Of a DNA stretch of 5,182 nt, positions 1 to 5,182 are shown one piece after another. Position 1 is the first letter of the stretch, and each line of letters opens with the position of its first letter. This DNA is from Candidatus Peribacteria bacterium (lineage in GTDB: Bacteria; Patescibacteriota; Gracilibacteria; Peribacterales; Peribacteraceae), in assembly GCA_012515645.1 (NCBI GenBank), contig JAAYXY010000006.1, positions 1 through 5,182 on the forward strand. Reading direction: 5' to 3'. The notes beneath the pieces were generated by a model. That model was not told where the DNA came from and made no database searches. It saw only the letters and a program-made list of their open reading frames with translations. Position numbers and translations under genes: made by a program.

Positions 1-33
1 CCTACTCCCAATTCCCTACTCCCAATCCCCTCT
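1..33. repeat. Heptanucleotide tandem repeat abutting the sod start codon
   Basis: The stretch divides into 7-bp units: a partial CCTAC (1-5), TCCCAAT (6-12), TCCCTAC (13-19), TCCCAAT (20-26) and the degenerate CCCCTCT (27-33), followed directly by ATG at 34. Alternation of two unit types gives a 14-bp super-period, and the 12-mer CCTACTCCCAAT occurs at 1-12 and 15-26. Positions 1-18 recur exactly at 4810-4827 in front of ssb, so this is a dispersed family. The left edge lies outside the window. The complementary strand has four G-runs spaced by 3-4 bases (7-30), which is a G-quadruplex motif. No ribosome binding site is visible in it. Confidence 0.85.
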
Positions 34-639
34 ATGTACTCTCTCCCCGCCCTCCCCTACGACTTTAGCGCCCTGGAACCGCATATAGACGCGCGTACCA
101 TGGAAATCCACTATACCAAGCACCACCAGGCGTACTGCGATAAAACGAACGCAGCACTGGAAGGCACTGATTTCATCAGGCAGCCGATAGAAGAGGTGCT
201 CGCCAATGTGGAAGCTGTGCCGGAAAATATCCGCACAGCGGTACGCAACAACGGCGGCGGTTACGCCAACCACTCACTCTTCTGGTCGTGCATGAGCCCG
301 AATGGCGGCGGCGAACCTGTGGGCGAACTTGCAGCAGGCATCCACGAAACATTTGGAGGATTCTCTGCCTTCAAAGAAAAATTTACCGCTGCCGCTGCCG
401 GACAGTTTGGTTCCGGGTGGGCGTGGCTCACCGTGCAGAACGGTGCGCTCGCGATCACTGCGACGCAGAACCAAGACACGCCGCTTTCGCGTGGTGCTCT
501 GCCAATTTTGGCATTGGATGTGTGGGAACACGCGTACTACCTCAAGTACCAGAACAAGCGCCCCGACTATATAGAGGCGTGGTGGAACACGGTGCACTGG
601 GCCGAAGTGGCGCGCAAATACGCCCAGGTGCAGCAGTGA
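34..639 (+). CDS. sodA: Superoxide dismutase, Mn type (cytoplasmic)
   Basis: This 201-residue protein has the usual length of the Fe/Mn superoxide dismutase family, which converts superoxide to oxygen and hydrogen peroxide. The N-terminal helical hairpin domain starts with SLPALPYDFSALEPHIDA and holds the metal ligand His26 and the gateway Tyr34 (E. coli SodA numbering is nearly the same). The second ligand is His80 in NHSLFW. The C-terminal domain holds GSGWAWL (126-132) and the last two ligands, Asp162 and His166, in DVWEHAYY. Glu165 and Tyr169 match the residues that bridge the two subunits of the dimer. Metal type: Gly76 sits where Fe enzymes usually carry the active-site Gln, and Gln147 in QNQDTPL supplies the Gln in the Mn-type position, so Mn is favoured, although cambialistic enzymes exist. 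No signal peptide is present, so it acts in the cytoplasm. The ATG at 34 is chosen because it aligns with the family N-terminus. It has no Shine-Dalgarno sequence, since a pyrimidine-rich repeat sits directly in front of it. The TGA stop is at 637-639. Its promoter must lie upstream of the window. Confidence 0.95.
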   Translation: MYSLPALPYDFSALEPHIDARTMEIHYTKHHQAYCDKTNAALEGTDFIRQPIEEVLANVEAVPENIRTAVRNNGGGYANHSLFWSCMSPNGGGEPVGELAAGIHETFGGFSAFKEKFTAAAAGQFGSGWAWLTVQNGALAITATQNQDTPLSRGALPILALDVWEHAYYLKYQNKRPDYIEAWWNTVHWAEVARKYAQVQQ

Positions 640-682
640 GCGGCATGTATACAGGACACAACATGCCGTTGTCTTCTGTTGA
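639..682 (+). terminator. Candidate intrinsic terminator after sod
   Basis: CGGCATGT (641-648) and ACATGCCG (661-668) form a perfect 8-bp inverted repeat with a 12-nt loop. A G·U pair (640/669) and an A-U pair (639/670) can extend the stem. The stem begins at the sod stop codon and is followed by TTGTCTTCTGTT (669-680), a pyrimidine-rich but interrupted T tract. Position and GC-rich stem suit a rho-independent terminator for sod. The broken T tract and rather large loop make it a weak example. It also separates sod from the rpoB promoter that follows. Confidence 0.5.
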
Positions 683-706
683 CACAGTGTCACATATCCA
701 TACACT
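679..706 (+). promoter_or_regulatory. Candidate sigma70-type promoter for rpoB
   Basis: A perfect -35 hexamer TTGACA (679-684) is followed after 16 bp by TACACT (701-706), which matches four of six positions of TATAAT. Transcription would start near 713, leaving a leader of roughly 110 nt before the rpoB ATG. The site lies just behind the sod terminator hairpin, as expected if rpoB is transcribed independently of sod. The assignment assumes an ordinary housekeeping sigma factor. The start site is inferred, not observed. Confidence 0.5.
680..692. promoter_or_regulatory. Perfect 13-bp palindrome over the -35 box, possible operator
   Basis: TGACACAGTGTCA reads TGACAC-A-TGACAC on the two strands, a perfect 6+1+6 dyad. 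It overlaps five of the six bases of the -35 hexamer of the proposed rpoB promoter and extends into the spacer. A dimeric repressor bound here would exclude RNA polymerase. I do not recognise it as the site of a particular regulator, and a dyad of this length may also arise by chance. Confidence 0.35.
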
Positions 707-822
707 GCTTGCATTACAGCAGTTCTGATTGCGTAGCGAGTGCTGTTTCCGATTCTAGAGATACCGGTTGACCGCCCTGCGCGCGTCTTCCTGCATCCAT
801 TGCCATTCTTCCCCCGCTACGC
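707..822 (+). other. rpoB leader region without a recognisable ribosome binding site
   Basis: This is the noncoding stretch between the proposed rpoB promoter and the rpoB ATG. I see no conserved attenuator, riboswitch or small ORF that stands out. The last 30 bases are pyrimidine-rich (ending CTTCCCCCGCTACGC), so no purine-rich Shine-Dalgarno element lies at the usual 5-10 nt distance. A second TTGACC (767-772) is present but has no convincing -10 partner. There is no sign of rplJ or rplL, which normally precede rpoB. Confidence 0.4.
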
Positions 823-3800
823 ATGGCCACCAAAAAGAAAGCTGCATCCAAAAAGCCTGTTTCCAAAACGAAGAAGCCAGCGGCAAAGAAGCCGGCTGCA
901 AAGCAGTCCGTTGCTTCGGCCAAGAAGCCTGTATCCAAAAAGCCCGCTACCTCGGCCAAGAAGCCTGTGGCGCCAAAAGTGGTTCCGGTGCAACAGGCAG
1001 CGAAGGCGGTGGCAAAGACCGCGAAGAAGCCGGTGGTTTCCAAAGCAGCGTATCGCATGGATGTACCGCAGGAAGTTCTTCCGAAAGTTCTGCCACACAT
1101 CACGCAGAAGCCCGGCGCTGTCCCCGCGGCTGTCATCAAGAGGTTGGGTCATGCGATTCAGGCGCGCAAAATGCGCGGGGACCGTCTTTTTCTGGAAGAC
1201 GACCGCGAGTCTGTGGAGAGCGACGAATCACTCATCCGAATGCAGCTGGATAGCTACCACTGGTTTTTGACGGACGGCATACGCGAGCTCCTTTCGGAGA
1301 CCAGTCCGATCACCGATTTTTCTGGAAGGAAGATGGTGCTCAATATTTTGGGGCACACCTTTGATCCTCCCAAACACGATCCGGACACCTGCCGCCGCCG
1401 TAATTTAAGTTACGAGGCAGTGATGAAGGGCTATGTGCAGCTCATCAATAAAGAGACCGGAGAAATAAAAGAGCAGGATGTTTTCCTGGGCTCCATTCCA
1501 CTCATGACAACCAGAGGTACATTCGTTGTAGACGGCATCGAGCGCGTGGTAGTGCACCAGCTCGTGCGTTCTCCCGGTGTGTTCTTCTCGCAAATGCCCA
1601 ACCATCCGCATTTGCACGCTGCCAAAATCATCCCCAAGCGCGGTGTGTGGTTGGAGGTGGAAACAGACCGCCGCGGTCTTATCAGTTGCAAGATCGACCG
1701 TAAGCGCAAGATCCCCGTGACGCAGCTGCTCCGCGTGTTCGGGTACCAGACCGACAAACAGATTCTGGAGTTGTTTGAGGAGGTGACGGGTGAAAAAGAC
1801 TTCATTCTTGCGACTCTGGAGAAAGACAGTGTTCGCACTGTGGAGGATGCCTACCAGAGCATCTACCGGCGCATTCGCCCCGGCGACCTTGCGACGCCGG
1901 AGAACGCAAAGCAGCTCATTGATTCGCTATTCTTCGATTTTAAGAAATACGACATGGGCAACATCGCTCGCTACAAAATGAACCGGCGCTTCGGCCTGGA
2001 GCTGCCGCAGGATGAAAAACACCGCGTGTTCCAGGTGAGTGACTTCGTAGCGATTTTGCAGGAGCTCATTCGTCTGAATAACGGCGAGGGCGTCGCAGAC
2101 GACATCGACCACCTCAGCAACCGCCGCATTCGCAGCGTGGGCGAGTTGGTGCAGAACAAGTACCGCGTCGGACTCGTGCGTACGGAGCGCATTATCAAAG
2201 ACCGCATGACGGTGATGGATATGGAGGCGGTGACGCCGACGCAGCTCATCAACTGCCGACCGATCACGGCGGCAATGCGCGAATTCTTCGCATCGTCGCA
2301 GCTGTCGCAGTTTATGGATCAAACCAATCCGCTGGCGGAACTGGCGCACAAGCGGCGCCTCTCCGCTATGGGTCCTGGCGGCCTCTCGCGCGAACGCGCG
2401 AGTTTTGATGTCCGTGACGTGCATACCAGTCACTACGGGCGCATTTGTCCTATTGCGACACCGGAAGGACCGAATATCGGTTTGGTCGTCCATTTGGCAT
2501 CGTTCGCCCGTGTGAACGAGTACGGTTTCCTGGAAGTGCCGTATCACGAGGTGCATCACGAGGTGCCTCTGGATCCCGAAAAACTGCACGGGCGCATGCT
2601 CGGTGCGGACATCCGTGACGGGCGCAAGCTGGTGGGTCGTGAAGACGAGGTGGTAGATACCAAAGAGAAAGCCCGCAAGATCGTATCACTCCTCAAACAA
2701 CAGAAGGCAAAGAGTGTGCCCGTGCGCGCATACATTGATCCGAAAGTCGTGTACGTGGATGCCGACAGGGAGCGAAAACTCGTGGTTGCGCAGGCGCAAA
2801 CTGACTACACCGAGATGAATGAATTACTCTCCAAACGTGTGTCGGCCAGGCGGGGAGGAGAGGCAATTTTAACCAGTACAAGCGACATCACGCATGTTGA
2901 TGTATCGCCAAAGCAAATCCTCTCCGTGAGTACGGCATTGATCCCGTTCCTGGAACACGACGACAACACGCGTGCGTCCATGGGTACGAACATGCAACGG
3001 CAGTCCGTGCCGCTCATTCGCCCCAGTTCTCCTCTGGTGGGTACGGGGCTGGAGGCGCTGGCGGCCTCGGCATCCGGCCATGTCATCATGGCGGAAGAAG
3101 ACGGGGAAGTCGTTTCTGTCGACGCAAACGAGATTGCGGTCATCTACAAATCTGGCCGCAAAGAGACGTACAAACTCGAAACATTCGCACGGTCCAACCA
3201 GGGAACGTGTTTCCACATGCGTCCGCGCGTGCAGCACGGCGACATGGTCAAGCGTGGCCAGAGTCTCGCGGATGGTTCCGCCGTGGACAACGGCGAACTG
3301 GCGTTGGGTCAGAACCTGTTTGTCGCGTACATGTCTTGGCGCGGTTACAACTTCGAAGACGCGGTGATTATCTCTGACCGCGTAGCACGCCGCGGCGATT
3401 ATGACTCCATCCACATTGAGTCGTATGTCACGGATGTGCGGGATACCAAACTGGGGTCGGAAACCGTCACGCGCGACATCCCCAATGTAGGGGAAGCGAA
3501 ACTCAAAGATTTAGACAGCACGGGGATTGTTCGCATCGGTGCCACCGTGCACGAAGGAGACATTCTCGTCGGCAAAATCACCCCGAAGGGCGAAACGGAG
3601 CTGACACCGGAAGAACGGCTTCTGCAGGCGATCTTCGGTGATAAAGCGAAGGACGTCAAAGACAGTTCGCTTCGTCTGCCGGGTGGTGCGGGCGGCAAGG
3701 TCATTGATGTGCACATTTTTGATCGCGGAGAAGGCGATGAACTGCCCACCGGCGTCATCAAGCAGATTAAGGTTTTCATCGCACAGACACGCAAAGTGCG

Positions 3801-4746
3801 TGTGGGTGACAAGATGGCGGGTCGCCACGGGAACAAAGGTGTGATTTCCACCATCGTTCCGCAGGAAGACATGCCGTTTCTGGAAGACGGTACACCAGTG
3901 GATATCATCCTGAACCCGCTGGGTGTGACGTCCCGTATGAACATTGGACAGATTTTGGAGACACACCTTGGCTGGGCATGTAGCGAGCTTGGCATCAAGA
4001 TCGCATCGCCGGCATTAGACGGTGTGCACCCAGAACAAATCCAGCAGTTCCTCCGGGCGGCGTCGTTGCCGGAAGACGGCAAGGTACAGCTCTATGATGG
4101 CCGGACAGGCGAACCGTTTGCCCATAAAACGACCGTGGGCATGGTGTACATGCTTAAGCTGCTCCACCTTGTCGAAGACAAGATCCATGCCCGCAGCGTT
4201 GGGCCGTACTCACTGGTGACCCAGCAGCCGCTGGGCGGCAAGGCGCAGCATGGCGGACAGCGTTTTGGAGAAATGGAAGTGTGGGCGTTGGAAGCATATG
4301 GAGCCGGATACACACTCCAGGAGATGCTCACTATCAAGTCCGACGACGTCATCGGGCGCAGCAAAGCGTACGAATCAATCGTCAAAGGCGAGCCGATCAA
4401 GCGCCCCTCAATCCCCGAATCCTTCAATGTGCTCGTGAAAGAATTACAGGCACTGGGACTCAAGGTGGATTTGCTCAAGTTCCGTGATGAAGTCATGCCG
4501 ACGGAAAAGGTCACGATTGAGGAGGGCGAAGTGGAAGAGGTGGAGCTGAATTCGCGCGTGGAAGCCGAAGAAGAGGCCGAAGAAGTGAGCAAAGCAGACC
4601 AGATCACGGAAATGGAAGAGAGCGGGGAATCCGCGGATGAGGTGGAAGCGGGTATAGAGGAAGGCAAACCTGTAGAGGCCTCCGGCCAGTCTGCCAAGGA
4701 GGCGATGAAAGAATCGGTTTCCGAGGATGCCATGGAAGCCGCGTAA
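823..4746 (+). CDS. rpoB: DNA-directed RNA polymerase subunit beta with charged N- and C-terminal tails
   Basis: RpoB forms one pincer of RNA polymerase and half of the catalytic cleft. The protein has 1307 residues. Residues 1-78 are a Lys/Ala/Pro tail (23 Lys, 1 Arg, no Asp/Glu). The family fold begins near 117-146 (MQLDSYHWFL), with the protrusion and IPLMTTRGTFVVDGIERVVV (226-244), then the lobe. The rifampicin pocket is at 490-555 (SSQLSQFMDQTNPL, HKRRLSAMGPGGL), retaining Gln496, Asp499, His509, Arg512 and Ser514 (E. coli 513, 516, 526, 529, 531). The motif YNFEDA (842-847) and the Lys pair of GDKMAGRHGNKG (Lys997, Lys1005; E. coli 1065, 1073) mark the active centre. The flap tip lies at about 928-941. 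GGQRFGEMEVWALEAYGA (1144-1161) and SFNVLVKEL (1200-1208) end the core near 1222. Residues 1223-1307 form an acidic tail (27 Glu, 3 Asp, 6 basic). The large E. coli insertions in the lobe and after the flap are absent. Glu562 of E. coli is Ala545 here. Start: ATG 823 is in frame with the tail, whose synonymous codon variation supports translation; Met79 (1057) is the alternative. rplL and rpoC are not adjacent. Confidence 0.97.
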   Translation: MATKKKAASKKPVSKTKKPAAKKPAAKQSVASAKKPVSKKPATSAKKPVAPKVVPVQQAAKAVAKTAKKPVVSKAAYRMDVPQEVLPKVLPHITQKPGAVPAAVIKRLGHAIQARKMRGDRLFLEDDRESVESDESLIRMQLDSYHWFLTDGIRELLSETSPITDFSGRKMVLNILGHTFDPPKHDPDTCRRRNLSYEAVMKGYVQLINKETGEIKEQDVFLGSIPLMTTRGTFVVDGIERVVVHQLVRSPGVFFSQMPNHPHLHAAKIIPKRGVWLEVETDRRGLISCKIDRKRKIPVTQLLRVFGYQTDKQILELFEEVTGEKDFILATLEKDSVRTVEDAYQSIYRRIRPGDLATPENAKQLIDSLFFDFKKYDMGNIARYKMNRRFGLELPQDEKHRVFQVSDFVAILQELIRLNNGEGVADDIDHLSNRRIRSVGELVQNKYRVGLVRTERIIKDRMTVMDMEAVTPTQLINCRPITAAMREFFASSQLSQFMDQTNPLAELAHKRRLSAMGPGGLSRERASFDVRDVHTSHYGRICPIATPEGPNIGLVVHLASFARVNEYGFLEVPYHEVHHEVPLDPEKLHGRMLGADIRDGRKLVGREDEVVDTKEKARKIVSLLKQQKAKSVPVRAYIDPKVVYVDADRERKLVVAQAQTDYTEMNELLSKRVSARRGGEAILTSTSDITHVDVSPKQILSVSTALIPFLEHDDNTRASMGTNMQRQSVPLIRPSSPLVGTGLEALAASASGHVIMAEEDGEVVSVDANEIAVIYKSGRKETYKLETFARSNQGTCFHMRPRVQHGDMVKRGQSLADGSAVDNGELALGQNLFVAYMSWRGYNFEDAVIISDRVARRGDYDSIHIESYVTDVRDTKLGSETVTRDIPNVGEAKLKDLDSTGIVRIGATVHEGDILVGKITPKGETELTPEERLLQAIFGDKAKDVKDSSLRLPGGAGGKVIDVHIFDRGEGDELPTGVIKQIKVFIAQTRKVRVGDKMAGRHGNKGVISTIVPQEDMPFLEDGTPVDIILNPLGVTSRMNIGQILETHLGWACSELGIKIASPALDGVHPEQIQQFLRAASLPEDGKVQLYDGRTGEPFAHKTTVGMVYMLKLLHLVEDKIHARSVGPYSLVTQQPLGGKAQHGGQRFGEMEVWALEAYGAGYTLQEMLTIKSDDVIGRSKAYESIVKGEPIKRPSIPESFNVLVKELQALGLKVDLLKFRDEVMPTEKVTIEEGEVEEVELNSRVEAEEEAEEVSKADQITEMEESGESADEVEAGIEEGKPVEASGQSAKEAMKESVSEDAMEAA
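853..996 (+). repeat. 36-bp (12-codon) tandem repeat encoding the basic RpoB tail
   Basis: Four 36-bp units start at 853, 889, 925 and 961, each opening with codons for Lys-Pro-(Val/Ala). The 17-mer TCGGCCAAGAAGCCTGT occurs at 916-932 and 952-968, exactly 36 bp apart. AAGCCTGTTTCCAAAA (853-868) and AAGCCTGTATCCAAAA (925-940) lie 72 bp apart with one mismatch. At protein level the units are residues 11-22, 23-34, 35-46 and 47-58, the last being degenerate. This suggests growth of the tail by in-frame duplication. Unit four is only similar over its first third. Confidence 0.7.
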
Positions 4747-4749
4747 TCT

Positions 4750-4802
4750 CAGTGAGTAGTGGTTAGTGGATAGTGCTACCCTTGCACCACTAGCCACCAC
4801 TC
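4750..4802. repeat. TAGTGG heptamers with inverted copies forming a long hairpin after rpoB
   Basis: Directly behind the rpoB stop (TAA 4744-4746) lie heptamers CAGTGAG (4750-4756), TAGTGGT, TAGTGGA and TAGTGCT (4757-4777). Inverted copies CCACTAG and CCACCAC follow at 4787-4800. The two halves pair: 4759-4769 with 4787-4797 (11 bp, one G·U), then an A·C mismatch, then 4754-4757 with 4799-4802, giving about 15 pairs around a 17-nt loop (4770-4786). The hairpin could stop transcription or protect the rpoB mRNA end, but no T tract follows it, so it is not a standard intrinsic terminator. The units share the 7-bp period and phase with the C-rich array that follows. Confidence 0.7.
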
Positions 4803-4835
4803 CCTACTCCCTACTCCCAATTCCCTAATTCCATC
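4801..4835. repeat. Heptanucleotide tandem repeat abutting the ssb start codon
   Basis: Five consecutive 7-bp units, TCCCTAC, TCCCTAC, TCCCAAT, TCCCTAA and the degenerate TTCCATC, lead exactly into ATG at 4836. Positions 4810-4827 are identical to 1-18 in front of sod, so two unrelated genes carry the same repeat in the same place relative to the start codon. The complementary strand has four GGG runs (4802-4825) separated by 4-base loops, a regular G-quadruplex motif. No Shine-Dalgarno sequence is present. Confidence 0.85.
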
Positions 4836-5182
4836 ATGAAATCCGTGAATAAAGTCATACTCCTCGGCAATGTCACCCGCGATCCCGAACTCAAGCAGAC
4901 GACAGGCGGCCAGTCCGTCTGCACGTTCGGTCTGGCGACCAATCGCATCTGGAAAGACGCCAATGGCGAAAAGCAGAGCCTGGCGGAGTACCACAATATC
5001 GTTTCCTGGGGCGGGCTTGCGGAGTTCTGCGGCCAGTATGTGCAAAAGGGAAAACCCCTCTTCATAGAGGGGTATTTAAAGACGCGCAGCTGGGACGGTC
5101 CAGAAGGCACCAAGATTTTCCGGACAGAAGTTGTGGCGGAAAATGTGGTGCTGCTGGGGCAGAAGGAGAGCGGCAGCGGAGA
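4836..5182 (+). CDS. ssb: Single-stranded DNA-binding protein, 3' end cut by window
   Basis: SSB coats single-stranded DNA during replication, recombination and repair and recruits partner proteins. The reading frame is open from ATG 4836 to the window end, giving 115 codons plus two bases. The protein begins MKSVNKVILLGNVTRDPEL, the typical first strand of the SSB OB-fold, followed by TFGLATNRIWKD (30-41), EYHNIVSWGGLAEFCGQYV (51-69), KGKPLFIEGYLKTRSW (71-86) and FRTEVVAENVVLLG (95-108). Trp39, Tyr52, Trp58 and Trp86 occupy the positions of E. coli Trp40, Trp54, Phe60 and Trp88, the aromatic residues that stack on DNA bases. The visible part covers the whole OB-fold. The flexible linker begins at about 109 (QKESGSG), and the acidic C-terminal tip that binds partners would lie beyond the window. 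The ATG at 4836 matches the family start; its upstream sequence is a pyrimidine-rich repeat without a ribosome binding site. Neither rpsF nor rpsR, frequent neighbours of ssb, is upstream. Whether it is co-transcribed with rpoB across the 89-bp gap is open. Confidence 0.95.
   Translation, partial: MKSVNKVILLGNVTRDPELKQTTGGQSVCTFGLATNRIWKDANGEKQSLAEYHNIVSWGGLAEFCGQYVQKGKPLFIEGYLKTRSWDGPEGTKIFRTEVVAENVVLLGQKESGSG

Noticed and set aside
637..639. TGA at the end of sod read as a sense codon (alternative code)
   Set aside because: The superoxide dismutase ends at its normal family length at this TGA, and rpoB and ssb contain no in-frame TGA, so the standard code fits.
274..714. Overlapping open frames on both strands across sod and the following gap
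   Set aside because: They overlap the well-supported superoxide dismutase frame, have no recognisable domains and run through the terminator and promoter signals.
823..1056. A separate small histone-like gene preceding rpoB
   Set aside because: No stop codon separates it from rpoB and the frame is continuous, so a fused tail is the simpler reading. A missed frameshift cannot be fully excluded without reads.
1057..1059. Met79 of RpoB as the true start codon
   Set aside because: It has no ribosome binding site either, and the upstream codons show protein-like repeats with synonymous variation. ATG 823 is therefore preferred, with Met79 kept as the alternative.
1927..2589. 220-codon open frame on the - strand inside rpoB
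   Set aside because: It lies fully within highly conserved RpoB coding sequence. Its translation is rich in His/Arg with no recognisable domain, as typical for an antisense frame of a GC-rich gene.
4092..4733. 213-codon Ser/Thr-rich open frame on the - strand at the 3' end of rpoB
   Set aside because: The Ser/Thr/Phe richness is the mirror of the Glu-rich and Lys-rich codons of RpoB. No start signals or family motifs are visible.
4750..4835. CRISPR-like array
   Set aside because: Units are only 7 bp, contiguous and without spacers, so this is a simple tandem repeat.

Overview
The window carries three genes, all on the + strand: a complete Mn-type superoxide dismutase (34-639), a complete but unusual RNA polymerase beta subunit, RpoB (823-4746), and the first 115 codons of a single-stranded DNA-binding protein, SSB (4836 to the window end). 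No RNA gene, IS element, CRISPR array or phage gene was found. TGA ends the superoxide dismutase gene at a natural C-terminus, so the standard code appears to apply. This argues against lineages that read TGA as glycine or tryptophan.

The organism is a bacterium of moderate to fairly high GC. The RpoB is compact, lacking the large lineage-specific insertions of the E. coli protein. All three starts lack a Shine-Dalgarno motif, and the intergenic DNA is built of 7-bp repeats. This mix would fit a candidate-phylum bacterium of the Patescibacteria/CPR type (for example a Peribacteria-like lineage), but that placement is an inference from general impression and not a proven assignment.

Layout: 1-33 is a heptamer repeat (TCCCAAT/TCCCTAC) that runs exactly up to the sod ATG. 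After sod, 640-822 holds a candidate terminator hairpin, a 13-bp perfect palindrome overlapping the -35 box of a good sigma70-type promoter, and a roughly 110-nt leader for rpoB. After rpoB, 4747-4835 is a second repeat region: TAGTGG-type heptamers that fold with their inverted copies into a long hairpin, then TCCCTAC/TCCCAAT heptamers again ending exactly at the ssb ATG.

The most unusual feature is RpoB itself. It has a lysine/alanine/proline tail of about 78 residues with no acidic residue at its N-terminus, resembling histone H1 tails and made of a 12-residue repeat. It also has a glutamate-rich tail of about 85 residues at its C-terminus. The catalytic core between them looks intact. The gene is also outside the usual rplJ-rplL-rpoB-rpoC order, lying between sod and ssb. 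The three genes do not form an obvious pathway: oxidative-stress defence, transcription and DNA replication/repair. They look like separately transcribed housekeeping genes.
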